In this document: positions 22,738-34,900 of the stretch, one piece after another
Position numbering within the stretch: position 1 is the stretch's first letter
How the letters are laid out: the number at the start of each line of letters is the position of its first letter
From: Malus domestica
Lineage: Eukaryota > Streptophyta > Magnoliopsida > Rosales > Rosaceae
Reading direction: 5' to 3'
NCBI RefSeq assembly: GCF_042453785.1
Contig: NC_091671.1
Coordinates: 27,619,001-27,683,000, forward strand
Length of the DNA stretch: 64,000 nt
Program-made: the position numbers and the translations under genes
The notes under the pieces: model-generated
What the model was told of the DNA's origin: nothing
Database searches by the model: none
What the model saw: only the letters and a program-made list of their open reading frames with translations

Positions 22738-23493
22738 TTAAACCATAATTAGTTGTCTCTGTGCTTCAATCCTTAATTCTTCCTTCATTCTATTAATGAA
22801 GTCTTCAAATTTCTTGTTCAATTCTTCAGTACTATTACCAAACCTTCCGGTTACATCTTCATCTTCCTCGGCAAGTTTTCCATCATCATCATCGTCATCG
22901 TCTTCTTCGTCTTCTTCTTCTTCTTCTTCTTCTTCTTCTTCAACTAACAACATACTTTCTTGTTCTTGTTCTTTTTGTTCTTCATATTCTTCAACAACCT
23001 CCTTCTCTGCATGTTTTTCCACTTGGTTGATCAAAGGCTCACTTTCATGTTCTTCTTCTGCAGCAACATTTTCTAGTGAGTCCATCCTTCCCGTTTTCGT
23101 ATCTTCCTTTGGCAAAACTGGCTCTTCTGTCTCTAAAATTGGGGAACCAAAATCCGAACCACCTTCTGTATTCTTGAAGCTCGTTTCGTCATTGCTAGCA
23201 TAAGACTGGGTCGACGGAGGCTGGGTTAAGCCAGAGTGTTTTGCAAGGACAACGAAGAGCATGTTGCATATGAAGAATATGAAGTTCTTGTTAATGGCGT
23301 GAGTGAAAAGTTGGTAAGGGAATGTTGAGAAGTAGAAGTTGAAGGAATGGAGGAATGAGAGCATATATGAGCGGGAAAAGCAGAATGAAAACACAAAAGC
23401 TGAAAGCAAAAACTTGGCAATTTTTTTCAGGTGCTGATTGTCTATGGAGTTGTAGTAGTAATTTGTCAAGGTTTGTTGGTTTTGATCATCCAT
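22738..23493 (-). CDS. DUF4408/DUF761-type plant protein
   Basis: One uninterrupted 251-codon frame from ATG at 23493 to TAA at 22738. The N-terminal third has two hydrophobic segments (about residues 26-45 and 68-85), suggesting a membrane anchor of the DUF4408 type. The middle is highly acidic, with a Glu run and a seven-Asp run encoded by TTC/TCA-type repeats on the plus strand. The C-terminus (ELNKKFEDFINRMKEELRIE) fits the short DUF761 motif found at the end of many plant proteins of unknown function. No introns. Molecular function is unknown. Family assignment is from motif memory. Confidence 0.8.
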   Translation of the reverse strand: MDDQNQQTLTNYYYNSIDNQHLKKIAKFLLSAFVFSFCFSRSYMLSFLHSFNFYFSTFPYQLFTHAINKNFIFFICNMLFVVLAKHSGLTQPPSTQSYASNDETSFKNTEGGSDFGSPILETEEPVLPKEDTKTGRMDSLENVAAEEEHESEPLINQVEKHAEKEVVEEYEEQKEQEQESMLLVEEEEEEEEEEDEEDDDDDDDGKLAEEDEDVTGRFGNSTEELNKKFEDFINRMKEELRIEAQRQLIMV

Positions 23494-23627
23494 TTTCTCT
23501 TTAGCTAGTTTTAATTGCTGGTATAAAAAGGCAGGTCTTTGGAAAATTGAGAAAGATATATGGGGTGGTGGAGATTAGTTTGAACTTTCGATTGTTGGAG
23601 TCGTCTTGCCAAAGGTGGTATATATCC

Positions 23628-23684
<57 letters not shown>

Positions 23685-24722
23685 AAGTCATGGAATATAA
23701 CTATGTATAGTAGTCTAGGCTTAAAGAAATTTTAGGTTGTAATATAAATTATTGGGAGGAGTTTCAAACTCGGATTAGATGAGAGAAACACATTGTTCTA
23801 GTCAACTATATTCAAGTCTGCTTCTAAAAACATTTCTAGCTAGTGTGTATAAATACACATTGAGGACTCTTAAATGCGAGAGTAACTGACATGGAACAAG
23901 TTCATTGCGAACGTGATGCCCTTGTCTAATAATCTATTATCATGTGTATATAAGTTTATGTGGCGGTGAATCTATTTCATGTAAGTTCTTCTTTTTAAAT
24001 GCTCATCCAATATATAGGAATTTTCTTTTTGAATGATGAAAACTTTTATGCATCTGTTTTATAAAACGGTTATCTCATATTCATAGTCATGTACTACTCA
24101 CATGATAATATAGCAAATATGTGAACTAATTTCGTGAGACAACGAGTGCATAATAATTTTTCTTTTCTATTTGGAGGGAGGAGGGATGTTGACTTGTTAT
24201 ACTATTTGGAACTTTCTAGCTGTCACCCCATTGAGGCATCAGGTAAGAGTAATCTTCATGTTCACTATTTGAGGTTTGATTGCCTTATAAAACTTGATTG
24301 AGAGAGAGATAGAGAGGTGGCAATCACATGAGAGAGTGGGACCACGAAACAAATTAGATCAAAACTATGTTCAGCATAGCTTAAATAATCCAAGATTGAG
24401 AGCCTAATTAACATCATTGTCACAAGTATGTGAAAATTACTTCATAATTTACATATCTAATAAATGTGAGATCAACGTATACAACTTACATATCATTTTT
24501 GTCCTCTTATATGCCTTTTTATTAAACTTCTAATCATCAGATTGAATAAATCAAATCAAAAATGAACAATGTTAAATATGGGTGTAAGAAAGGGAAAGTA
24601 AAGTGTGTGGTCATATTTTCAATTAGAGATATAATTTCATTTTTTGTTTCTTTGCAATCAACAAAAAAAAGGAGGATTAGAAATTTCTTCCAACATTGAA
24701 AAGAAAAATACAAACACACAAT
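23494..24722. other. Intergenic with (GT)n microsatellite
   Basis: Promoter side of the DUF761-type gene. A (GT)n run of about 24 units lies at 23636-23683, within 200 bp of the start codon. The rest is AT-rich and without recognised features. Confidence 0.6.
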
Positions 24723-24731
24723 TTACAAATT

Positions 24732-24875
24732 GAGTGTGATATTCACACGTCCTTTTTTACTTCTCACACACCCTTCTAATTTTCTGTTATCGAATTTGAT
24801 GAATTGAATAAGATGAACGAACATAAATTAACAAAGGATGTGTGAGAAATAAAATGGGGTGTGTGTCACGCACCT
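24732..24875. mobile_element. MITE, copy 2
   Basis: A 144 bp element related to 2777-2926 (shared tttacttctcacacaccctt end). It is flanked by the perfect 9 bp duplication ttacaaatt at 24723-24731 and 24876-24884, which points to Mutator-type insertion. No coding capacity. Confidence 0.8.
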
Positions 24876-25160
24876 TTACAAATTTGATGCAAGGAATATT
24901 ACTCGTGACCCAAAGCAAAAGGTTGTCATATTTAGTAGGTGAAAATTATGCTTGCTGTTGTTGCTTCGACTAAACTTGGGTTTGAATTTGGATGGTGTTC
25001 AATCCTTCAACTTTAAGCAAATATATATCATGCTCTTTGTTTCCTGCAATTCATTTTCATAATGGAAGCTTTGATCTTAATTAAGTACTAACTTAGGGAC
25101 ACCTCCAGTGAAGCTCGTTTCTGTTTCCATGCATCATTAATATACCTACCAATTTCCTTT

Positions 25161-26439
25161 GAGGAAATGGGAGGAATGGTCCCTGAACTATGCTCGAATT
25201 GTAGATTTGGTCCCTAAACTAAAAAATCATTAGATTTGGTCCCTGAACTTAACAAAATATATAGCATTGGTCCCTCTATACTAACACCGTGAGATTTTCC
25301 GTTAGTTTGATGACGTGGTCTTTGTGGGCTCCATATTTTTGTTCCCTAAATGCCATGTGGCTTAAAAATTCAAAATAAAAATAAATACAAACATAGAAAA
25401 AGAAAAAAAAATAAAAAAAGTAAAAGTTATCTCTCTCTCTCCCGTCTTCCCTTCTGCCTTGCTGCGACGACGAACTGCGACGGAGAGGGAGGTCGCATCG
25501 ATCGAGCACGCCTTGAGGGAGAAGGAGAGGAGGAAGGCACGGATCATGGCTGGGTCGGAGGCGTCGAGTCAGAGCGCGGATCATGGCTAGGTGGTGAACA
25601 GCGAGGTGCTCCCGGGAAGGAGAGAGAGAGAGCGAAGAGGATGGCGGCGAGGGAGACCAAGAAGTCCGACGCCATGGTTTCTTGGAGCTTTCTGGAATTT
25701 GGAGGAGACGGCGCTCGGCGGTGGTGAAGTCGGCGAGGGAGTTTGGCGCCCAGATCAAATGGCATGATGTCGCCGTGGTGATCACCCAGAGACGGCGCTC
25801 GGCGGTGGTGAGGTCGGCGACATTCCATGGAGAAGCAAAGTTGAAGCAGGGTGCTGCTGAGATCGACGATCGGAGATGGAGGCTCGGCCGTCGACGGCGA
25901 CGGAGTACGGAGCTTCTGATTTTGAACTGGATCGCCATGGCAGAGAAGTCGAGTCGACTGGGAAGCTTCTGAGGTGGGCAGCGATTGAATCTTGGAAGTG
26001 TGGACATCGTGGCTACTTACGGGGATTTGGAGGAGTAAGAGCACCGGTGGGAGAGAAAGGGAAAGACTTTGGGGATTTTGCGCAGTCGAAGTTGGTGTCG
26101 ACGCCGAGGTTGGTGAGGCGCCGGATTTCCTGGGCGTTGCGGTCCAAGCAATGAAAGGGAGAGAGAGAGAGATAACTTTTACTTTTTTATTTTTTTTCTT
26201 TTTCTATGTTTGTATTTATTTTTATTTTGAATTTTTAAGCCACATGGCATTTAGTAAACAAAAATATGGAGCCCACAAAGACCACGTCATCAAACTAACG
26301 GAAAATCTCACGGTGTTAGTATAGAGGGACCAATGCTATACATTTTGTTAAGTTCAAGGACCAAATCTAATGATTTTTTAGTTTAGGGACCAAATCTACA
26401 ATTCGAGCATAGTTCAGGGACCATTCCTCCCATTTCCTC
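25161..26439. mobile_element. Pack-MULE-like element with GC-rich cargo
   Basis: The terminal inverted repeats are about 280 bp (left about 25161-25442, right about 26162-26439, both starting gaggaaatgggaggaatgg). They are flanked by the perfect 9 bp duplication atttccttt at 25152-25160 and 26440-26448. Nine-base duplications with long TIRs are diagnostic of Mutator-like elements. The GC-rich 720 bp centre differs sharply from the AT-rich arms and contains open frames on both strands, with no transposase. It is therefore a non-autonomous MULE carrying captured genic DNA. Confidence 0.88.
25443..26161. pseudogene. Captured genic DNA in the Pack-MULE, parent unknown
   Basis: A GC-rich core with long open frames on the minus strand (up to about 243 codons, running into the TIR) and on the plus strand. 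It contains internal near-duplicates such as gacggcgctcggcggtggtga (25709 and 25793). The Ser/Arg/Pro-rich translations resemble 5' exons and leaders of plant genes, but I recognise no domain. Several parents or a duplicated fragment are possible. Confidence 0.4.
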
Positions 26440-26585
26440 ATTTCCTTTTTCATTTTTAAACCCCCACTAGGTAGTATCGTTTGTTAAAAAAAAAAATTAG
26501 GGTTTTAACCTAAAATGTGTAAGGATAAAATAAATCACTACTCTTTTTCAAGCTTAACCTAGTAATTTGCTTCTACTATCAATTT

Positions 26586-26740
26586 GTTTTTAACAAACAA
26601 TATTATCTACATTAAAGGGGTGAGAGAGTAGACTAAGTCTCACAATAGACTAGCAATATTGTGGTTCAAATTCGTCTTTGGCAAAAATCAAACCTAAAAT
26701 CTCTCACTTACAAGTAATGATGAATACTAATATTCAATTT
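26586..26740 (-). mobile_element. tRNA-derived SINE, copy 2
   Basis: In reverse complement it reads attacttgtaagtgagagat then ttttaggtttgatttttg and ends gataatattgtttgttaaaa, matching the layout of the copies at 15370 and 44196. A short stretch at about 26475-26500 (gtatcgtttgttaaaaaa) may be the 3' end of another truncated copy on the plus strand. Confidence 0.65.
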
Positions 26741-26900
26741 TCATAAATTAGTACAACTTGACCATTTGCGTTTGAGTAGTGTGCTTGGCATTATAATCTT
26801 AGAAAATTAGTTGTTTTAATGATTCTACAACTTGTAAGTGTTAAACTAATTTTTTTTTTTAAACTATGGTGGGTTTATAAGGGTGAAATAATGAGTCTAT

Positions 26901-27828
26901 GGCCTTGTTTGGTACGCCGTATATAGCATCGGATAGGACCATTAATACGGAGCCGAGTGTTTGGCGTCCTTTCGTATTAAATTGGACCGGACTAATTTAA
27001 TCGGATTCACTTATTTTATACGGCATATACCCTCTTATTAAACCAGTCCAAAAGGGGCGTATAGATTAGTCGGGTCCCTTTCTTCTCTCTCACGCGAAAT
27101 GAGCGCTCTCTCTCTCTCGCCTTCCCTCGCCGTCCCCGCTGTTCTCTCCGTCTCCTTCTCTCGCCGGATATGTTCTCCCCATCTCCTCCGGCAAGCTTTG
27201 TTCTCCCCGTCTCCTCTCGCCGGCTCTATCCTCCCTCACCTTCGTTGTCTGATAATTGGAGACGTGAGAGACCACTGGCACCACCACGGCACAAATTCGA
27301 AAAGATTCATCTAGGTTTTAGAACCTTGACTGGGAATCGATGATAGGATTTGAAAATTCAGAAAGATTACATCTGGGTTTTATTTGATTCGGAAAGATTT
27401 CATATGGGTTTATAATTTCTTTAATTTATGGGTTTTAATTTCTTTAATTACTAGGTTTTAAAGATTTCATCTGCTTGAGGGTGTATTTCAAACCTCTTTG
27501 GGCCAATAACAGGTAAGGAGAAGGGAGTGAGGTTGTTTGTGGGGGCGCGGTGCGGCGGAAAGATCTGGGGAAGAGATAGATTTTTTTTTTTTTTTTGTTT
27601 AGTAATTTGATTTAAATAGGGGAACATATAGATTTCATTAAACAAACAAAGATTTGTCATTTTTTTTTTCCTTGTCCTATCCGGTTCAATACCAAACACC
27701 GTATAAATAATACGATCATTAGTCTGATACTGTACCAAACGCTCGACTAATTTAGTCAGTACTATCCGGTGGCTATTTATCCTATCCGACAGAAATAATC
27801 AGTACGGTCCGAGCTGCCAAACGAGGCC
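26901..27828. mobile_element. TIR DNA element with internal GC-rich segment
   Basis: It starts ggccttgtttggtac and ends gctgccaaacgaggcc, an imperfect inverted repeat typical of plant Harbinger or hAT MITE-like elements. A 3 bp tat flanks each end. The sub-terminal regions contain several permuted cggatag/ctatccg and gactaattta motifs on both sides. The centre (27090-27315) is GC-rich and open on both strands but has no recognised domain; it may be captured DNA. Confidence 0.65.
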
Positions 27829-27831
27829 TAT

Positions 27832-28600
27832 AAGAGTAGTTTCAACCCACCCCTCTTAGTCGGGCAATTGGGCAATTTTTTCCCAAAGTCCAAAAAAATT
27901 AGCTCCAACCCAACAAAGTATGGAGAGATTTTTCAGTGTGACCGGTATAAAGGATAGTACACCACGTGTCACTAAATAAATGATGGGATATATGTGCTAA
28001 AAAGTTAATAACTTAAAAAATAAAATTTCTTATCATTCCTATTAAAACATATAATGTACCACTTGTGTTCCCGTCACAACTGAAAATTTCTCCAAAGTAT
28101 GGTACAACGTGATGTTGGCCATGTGCAAAATTTTTTTGCGTCAGCTGCGTGGTAGAATCTGCAAGTTGTCGAACACATGGCAGAATTTGGACCATTGGAT
28201 TTGCAACTGTCATATAATATAATAATCCTTATTAATTCAACCTTTAGCTTAGCACTTGCCTATAGTCTTCTTGTGTGGAATTTCACTTCACCTATTGCAA
28301 TAACGCTAATTTCATTGGTGCATTTTTAATATTAAGTAAATTAATTATTTGTTATTAGTGAAAAATTAAGATGGTTACCATTATTTGTTGTTAGTAGAAA
28401 ATTAAAATGGAGTCTTTTAGCCTTCTTCTTATGTAACTCTTTTTGTTAATTTGTGTTTATTATCTTATTAAGTAAGGGTGATAATAAACAAATAATTAGT
28501 AGCATTTTCTCCATCATCCTTTTATTCATTATCCACTACCCAATATCTTCTACAACTATTATTCTCTCCATTTCCTCGATCTTTTCTATTTTTACTCATT
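27832..28600. other. Intergenic AT-rich, no gene
   Basis: No ORF of note. The first 400 bp has the look of a decayed repeat, but I could not find its ends. Confidence 0.4.
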
Positions 28601-31600
28601 GACCAAAGAAGGGTGTTCGTGTGGTGGAGATGGACTCTTCCTTTTGAGCAAATAGGTTTGAGTCACACAAAGATTTAGTTTGGATGTTGTATCGTGTAGG
28701 GGACAAGTTAAGGGATATATTGCAACACTGATTCTTGGACTTTGTTAAACCGCAGTGGGCTTGAATTTCCTTAAAGAGAGGATTCACGTGCCTCAATCTA
28801 ATTGTTTACGTGCTTCTTAGAAGAAATTCATAATTTTGTTGTAAGTTTCCCAACAATTTTAAGTGAGAATCAAATTCATGTAACCTGTACCTGAGAATCA
28901 AATGGTGGATGGGAAATCAGTTGTGGAGTATGTCCAAGATTCCAAATAATTATAGTGGAAGTCACATTTGAAGTGTCGAAATTGATGACAATAGTTGGTA
29001 TAATAGACAAATTACCACCTTCTTGGAGACAGTTCAAAAAAATAAAAAAATAATGCGTCACAGGCAAAAAGAGTTCCCTTGGAGACCTTGATTACATGTA
29101 TTCGTGTAGAGGTAGAGGTAAGAGGACATGATGTTCTTATGTAAGAAGATAACAGTACCTCTACTAAGGTAAATTTAAATTCGTAGAAAATAACCTGCCA
29201 AAAAAAAATTTCCTAAAAATGTCATTTTCAACCTAGGAATAAAAATATGAAGAAATTTGGAAAACTTTACCAACATGATAAAGGAAACCCAAACCATGTA
29301 AGTAAGAACCAACAATCTTCTTCACCTTGTTTTGTTTGTGGTAAGAGTGGGCATATTGCTCGATTTTCTAGATACTGGAAACGTGAGTGTGGAGCCAAAA
29401 ATAATCAAGAGGCGACATGTGGATTTTTGGGTTAAAAGGACAAAATTACCCTTGAGGCACACTGGAATTCCTACGCGCGAGCAGTAGACAATCATCCCTC
29501 AATCAAGTCAAAAGTGCCCAAATAGGTATTTATTTATAACCATTTTCATGTATCCCTCATCATATCTTCTCCACAAGGTAACCCCTAAATCATTCCTTTT
29601 TTATTATATTAATTAGCTAATTAATTGATTAATTATTCAATTAATTTGCTAATTAAACACAAATCATGAACTTCACCTACAAAACCATTCAAGTGGCCGG
29701 TCCATCTCCTCCCAAGGTGGCCGGCCACACCCCTATAAACATCCTCATTCTCTCCAAAACTCAACTCCAATTCTCTTGCTAAATTCTCTAAATTCTCTAA
29801 ACACTTTTCCCTAAAAATTCGAACTTTGGCATCGGAGCCTTCGGCCAAAGCCCCCCCCCCAATTCATCGTGGGCGCGTGAGGCTCTTAGCCTTGACCTAA
29901 GGTGTTATTTGTTTTGTAGGTGCAATTTTGTCCAAGAATAAGGAGGAAGAAATTTGCATCCACAGTGAGCTTAATAGTCAAGCTTATGTTACCGAAGAAC
30001 CATTTGTTGCAATGATTACTAATGTGAACGTGGTTACAAGTGATGAAGGATCATGGGCAAATTTTAGAGCCAATAGACATGTTTGCTTTGACAAAGGTTG
30101 GTTCAAAAAATATACTCCTTGTAAGAAGACGAAGACAATTATGCTCGACGACTAACATACAACTCAATTGCTTGGAAGTGGTGAGGTTGGTCTCAAATTT
30201 ACCTTTGAAGGGACTTTAACTTTGAAAGATGTACGTCATACTCCTTTTATAAGAAAAATCTTATGTCGAGTTATCTTCTTAATAAGGTTGGTTTTAAACA
30301 GACATGGAATATGATCAATATGTAATTACCAAAAAGAGTGTATTTGTGTGCAAGGGTTATGCTTGTGATGGTATGTTTAAGATAAATGTTGAGAATGGTA
30401 ATAAAGCTTCTACTTTAGGTTATATGCTTTCTTCTTTAAATTTTTGGCATGCATGTTTATATTATATAAAATTGTAAATAGCAAATATGTATGAATCATG
30501 AGCAGTTTATATTTAATTCCAATGATGAAAAAAGACTTTGAAAAATGTGAAAGTTGTAGTAAAGCTAAAATCACTAAAAAAAACCTCATAAAAATGTCAA
30601 AAAAATTCTAATAAAAAAGTCCTAAATTGGGTGCTAAAACTACTACTTTTGTTCTTTCTGGATATGCTTTAAATAGTACAGCTTATAGATTTCTTAATAT
30701 TGAAAATAATGTGAATATAGAATCATGTGATGCTATCTTTGATGAAGAAAAATTTCCTTCTAAAAATAAAAATAATAGGGGCAACAAAATAATTTATATA
30801 AACCTGATTCTTCTGCTCCTAATTTTAAGGATGAAGAAAATATTGAGATTGAACTAAGGAGTAAAAAATTAGAATTCAAAAAGATTTTGGCCCAGATTAT
30901 TTTGTTTATAATGTTGAGGAAAATTCACTTAATTTGAAAGGTGCTTTAACCTCACCTTATGCTATGTTTTGCTTTTTGGAAAGGAGGTGTTAATGATGAA
31001 ATAGAATTACTAATTTCCAATAATACTTGGAAACTAGTAGATTTAACACCAAGTTGTAAAACTATATACAGTGTAAATGGGTACTTAGAAAGAAACTCGA
31101 ACCAGATGGAAGTATAGATAAACTTAAAGCTAGACTTGTTGCAAGGGTTTTAAACAAAAAATTGATCTATATTTCTTTGATACTTTGTTTTTTCCAGGTA
31201 TTAGAGTAACATCCATTCAACTGTTAATTGTTGTTACTTTTATTCATGATTTGACTATTCATTAAATGGATCTGAAAATAATTTTTTTGAATGGAGATTT
31301 AAATGAAGAAAACTATGGACCAACCTGAATGTTTTGTTGAACCTAGCCAAGAGAACAAAGTATGTAAGTTGACTAAATCTCTTTACGGTTTAAAGTAGGC
31401 GTAAAAAATTGATTCCTGCATGATTAACAATGATTATAAAAGTAATGAGAGTGACAAGTACTTATATTATAAATCATGAAATGATTTACATGTTATTATT
31501 CTCCTCTACGTTGATGATTTATTAATTTTTGGCTCAAATTTATTGTGATTAATGAAACAAAAAATATTCTTAAGAGCCATTTTGACATGAAAGATCTTGG

Positions 31601-31698
31601 TGAAGCTAATTTTATTTTGGAAATGAAAATTTCAAAAAATGTGATGGTTTTTTTCTTGATCAGTCGCACTATATGAAGAATATTTTGAGAAAATATAA
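28600..31698 (+). pseudogene. Copia-3, decayed Ty1-copia element (5' portion)
   Basis: Read on the plus strand: a gag segment around 28900-29210 (VDGKSVVEYVQD.., LPPSW-like, ETLITCIRVE), a zinc knuckle at about 29325-29390 (CFVCGKSGHIARFSRYWKRE, with the last Cys lost), protease remnants at 29928-30155 ([17 protein letters not shown]), and RT from about 30990 with LYVDDLLIFG at 31507-31536 and FDMKDLGEANF near 31582-31615. Stops and frameshifts are frequent. Copia-2 is inserted at 31704. No LTR was identified. Confidence 0.8.
29436..29927. other. Unresolved ~490 bp insert in Copia-3
   Basis: A non-coding stretch interrupts the gag-protease region of Copia-3. It has a tatttatttataacc TATA-like block near 29527, a C9-10 run near 29853 and promoter/leader-like composition. 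It could be a solo LTR or leader of another element, but no clean target duplication was found. Confidence 0.4.
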
Positions 31699-31703
31699 CT
31701 TTA

Positions 31704-31972
31704 TGTTGTAGGCCTATTTGATTGAACGATCTAGGGTTTAGAGAGAAAGAGGGGGCCGACTATGGTTAGAGAGAAGATAGATTGATTTAATTGTGAGGTG
31801 TGTTTGATTCACCCAATTGTGCCTTTATTTATAGTAGTAGGAAGGGTAAAACCTTTCCCTTTAGGATTACAACATTTAATAGGTAATGTAATCATAATAT
31901 GAATATAAGATACATTCCCAGATTCCTTAAGATTTACACAATCACATTCCTATTCTAAATATGACTGCAACA
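31704..31972 (-). repeat. Copia-2 3' LTR (left in window)
   Basis: 269 bp, TG..CA. A polypurine tract on the minus strand lies just inside (opposite ctcccctttgag at about 31974-31985). Confidence 0.93.
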
Positions 31973-32449
31973 CTCCCCTTTGAGTGAGTGTGTAAATACT
32001 CAACAAACCATCGCATTAGATCTTCAGCATATAAGGTAGAATAGTTGATGAAGTCATCGGCACAACCGGTGATCGTGAGCCTTGAATTTAAGTGAAGTAC
32101 GCATTTGTAGTAAAACTCACAAAACTTTGCTATGGTAAAACCCAAGGTATAGGGAAAACTCATAGACTAAGGAGAAAAGTGAGAAGTATGCATAATGTCT
32201 AAAACAAAGGTCAAACATGACAAAAGTAATGAACTCAACGGAGTATTATCATCCCAGGATGGGTGTCTCGTTAAAACCTAGTTAGGTAGCAAAAACCCAG
32301 TGGGAAAAGTGCTCCTAATCGTAGGGAAAAGAGTAAATTAAGATCATGTAAGTATGCTTCTAGATACTCCCCCTGAGTTAGACATAACTTCTAAATAAGA
32401 GAACTACAAGCGATTCAACTCAGATAATTTATGCATACTGATTCCTTGG

Positions 32450-34900
32450 ACGAGCTTCTGAAAAGTAGACTTGGGCAATAACTTGGTGAAGAGATCGGCC
32501 AGGTTGTCCTGGGAACAGATTTGCTTGACTTCAATGTTCTGATGCTGCTGCTGCTAGTGTAAGTAAAAGAACTTCGACGCTATGTGCTTGGTGTTATCTC
32601 CCTTGATGTATCCTTTATTCAACTGCTCGATACATGTCGCATTGTCTTCAAAGATCGTCGCAGGAAGGTCAACAACTGATGTAAGACCACTAGTGCTTTA
32701 AATATGTCCTATAACCTCTCTCAGCCAAAAGCACTCATGCGATGTTTCATGCAGGATGAGAATCTCAGCATGGTTAGACGAAGTCGCAACTAGCATTTGC
32801 TTGGTAGACCTCCAATGGTGTCTCTAACGATAAAGACATAGCCCGTTTGAGAATGTGCCCTATGTAGGTCAGACAGATATCCAGCATTTGTGTAACCAAT
32901 AAGGCGAGAATCAATCCCAGTACCATGGGGGGCGGCAACACTTGGAGATTCGCGGGTATAGAACAAGCCTAAATCTGTTGTACCTTTGAGGTAGCGGAAA
33001 ATGTCTTTAACACCATTCTAGTGCCTGCATGTGGGCGCATTGCTGTATCTTGCCAAAAGATTCACAGCGAAGGAAATGTCAGGTCTAGTGTATTGAGCCA
33101 AGTACAATAAAGCCCCAATTGCACTTAGGTAAGGAACTTCGGGTTCCAAAATCTCTTCCTCGTCCTCCTTTAGACAGAAGGGATCTCGTTTAGTATCTAG
33201 AGTCCGAACAACCATAGGTGTACTTAAAGGCTTTGCTTTATCCTTATTAAAATGACGCAACACATTTTGGGTATAGTTCGATTGATGTACTAAGATTTCA
33301 TCCAAACAATGCTTGATCTCCAGGCTGAGACAGTATCAAGTTTTACCAAGATCTTTCATCTCAAATTCCGATTTCAAGTGTGCAGCAATTTCCTCAAGCT
33401 CTGCGGAAGTCCCAATGAGGTTCATGTCATCGACATAAACTGTAACGATTGCAAATCTGGAATGTGACTTCTTTATGAACACGCATGGGCATAATTCGTT
33501 GTTCACATAATCATAGAAGAAATCCCCTTGAAGCAATTCTGATGTTGAACTTCTTCAAGAACAGCGCGGCTGCGTGGTTTCTTCGGTGGCAGCAAATGGC
33601 GAAGGGAATTAGGGTTTTGTTTTTGGAAGAAAGGTTAAATAAAGAGAAGAGAGAGAGCTTTGGGTGACCCCCAAGGGGGGCTTGTGTCAAAGTGATCTAA
33701 AACCCTAGTATTTATATGCTAATGGGGGTTGTAGCTGATTGCAAGGTGATCTCAACCATTAAGCCAAAGTTTTGAACGTTTTTCCTTATTTGGCTCCTCC
33801 AAATCAAGCTAAATATTCCAATTCCTTTCCCATTCTACTCATGGTCTTCTAACAAGCCAGATTCATCCTGGATTATTTATTTAGGCTGCAAAACAGGCCA
33901 CTAAACTTCTTTACACGTTTGAATAGGGTCAGCTACAAAAATGGCATGTTTTCACTTCTTTTGCCTTCAAATTGATCCTAAAGTACATGTCACTACACAT
34001 TAACACAAAATAAGGTAAAATGTAACCAAATTAACTCAAAAACATCACAAAGAGACTAGAAATGGATTGTATAAATGCATGAAATATATGAGTTATCACA
34101 TAACCCTGACTTGTCAAATATTCACTCAGACGGTTATACCACATCCGCCCGAATTGTTTCAATCCATAGAGTGACCTCCTTAACCTAATTAAGAGAGTGT
34201 TCCGTGGTCTAGAACTATTTGAACTAGTCAATGGAAGTTCTTCTGGAACTTTCATGTAAATTTCTGTATCTAGATCCCCATAGAGATACCTGGTTACCAC
34301 GTCCATAAGCTGCATATTCAGTTTTTCAGAAACTACCAAACTAATTAGGTAGTGAAACGTTATAACGTCCATTATAAGGGAATACGTCTCCTCGTAATCA
34401 ATCCCACGACGCTGAGAGAAGCCTTGCACTACGAGGCGTGTTTTGTATCGCACTATTTCATTATTCTCATTACGCATCCTCACGAAAACCCACTTGTAGC
34501 CAACAGGCTTCAAGCATGGTGGTGTAGGAACGATAGGTCCAAATACCTTACGTTTCGCTAGCGAATCGAGTTCAACCTGGATTGCTTGTTTTTAGTTTGA
34601 CCAATATGTTCTACGTCGACATTCATTAACGGAAGGTGGTTTGATGTCATCGCGAAGCATGATGTCAGTAGTTACTGAGTACGCGAATGTATCGTCGATG
34701 ATCATCTCATTCCTATTCCAAACCTCATTCAATATTATGTAGTGGACCGAAATCTCGCGATTCTCGGGAGGCCAGCATGTTTCGTCTGAAGCATCACAGT
34801 AATCTAGAATAACCTCATGCCTTGGAACTGATGAGTGAGCGATGGGTGGATTCAAACTAGGGTCACTATTTAGTGCCATTTTCCTCTTCTAGGGTTATGC
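32450..34900 (-). pseudogene. Copia-2 RT and RNase H, interrupted
   Basis: 34879-34592 is the linker before RT. 34513-34104 carries RT (GYKWVFVRMRNENNEIVRYK, then YEETYSLIMD and RSLYGLKQFGRMWY). After the insert, 33510-33336 carries the palm with the intact box YVDDMNLIG. 33305-33018 carries the connection/RNase H start (YLSAIGALLYLAQYTRPDIS), and RNase H continues with stops to about 32450. Removal of 33511-34096 plus one cacataa rejoins SQGYV with NNELCPCVFIKK. Confidence 0.88.
33511..34096. mobile_element. 586 bp insertion of unknown type in Copia-2 RT
   Basis: The insert is bounded by the 7 bp direct repeat cacataa (33504-33510 and 34097-34103). Its ends (tcatagaagaaat.. and ..aaatatatgagttat) show only a weak inverted relation. 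There is no ORF of note. The reverse complement begins ataactcatatatttcatgc, a sequence style I associate with LTRs or TRIM-like elements, but this is not certain. Confidence 0.6.

Noticed and set aside
22796..23203. Poly-Ser plus-strand ORF
   Set aside because: Antisense shadow of the acidic tract in the DUF761-type gene.
25276..26007. 243-codon minus-strand ORF as a gene
   Set aside because: It begins in the cargo and ends in the TIR of the Pack-MULE, so it is not an independent gene.
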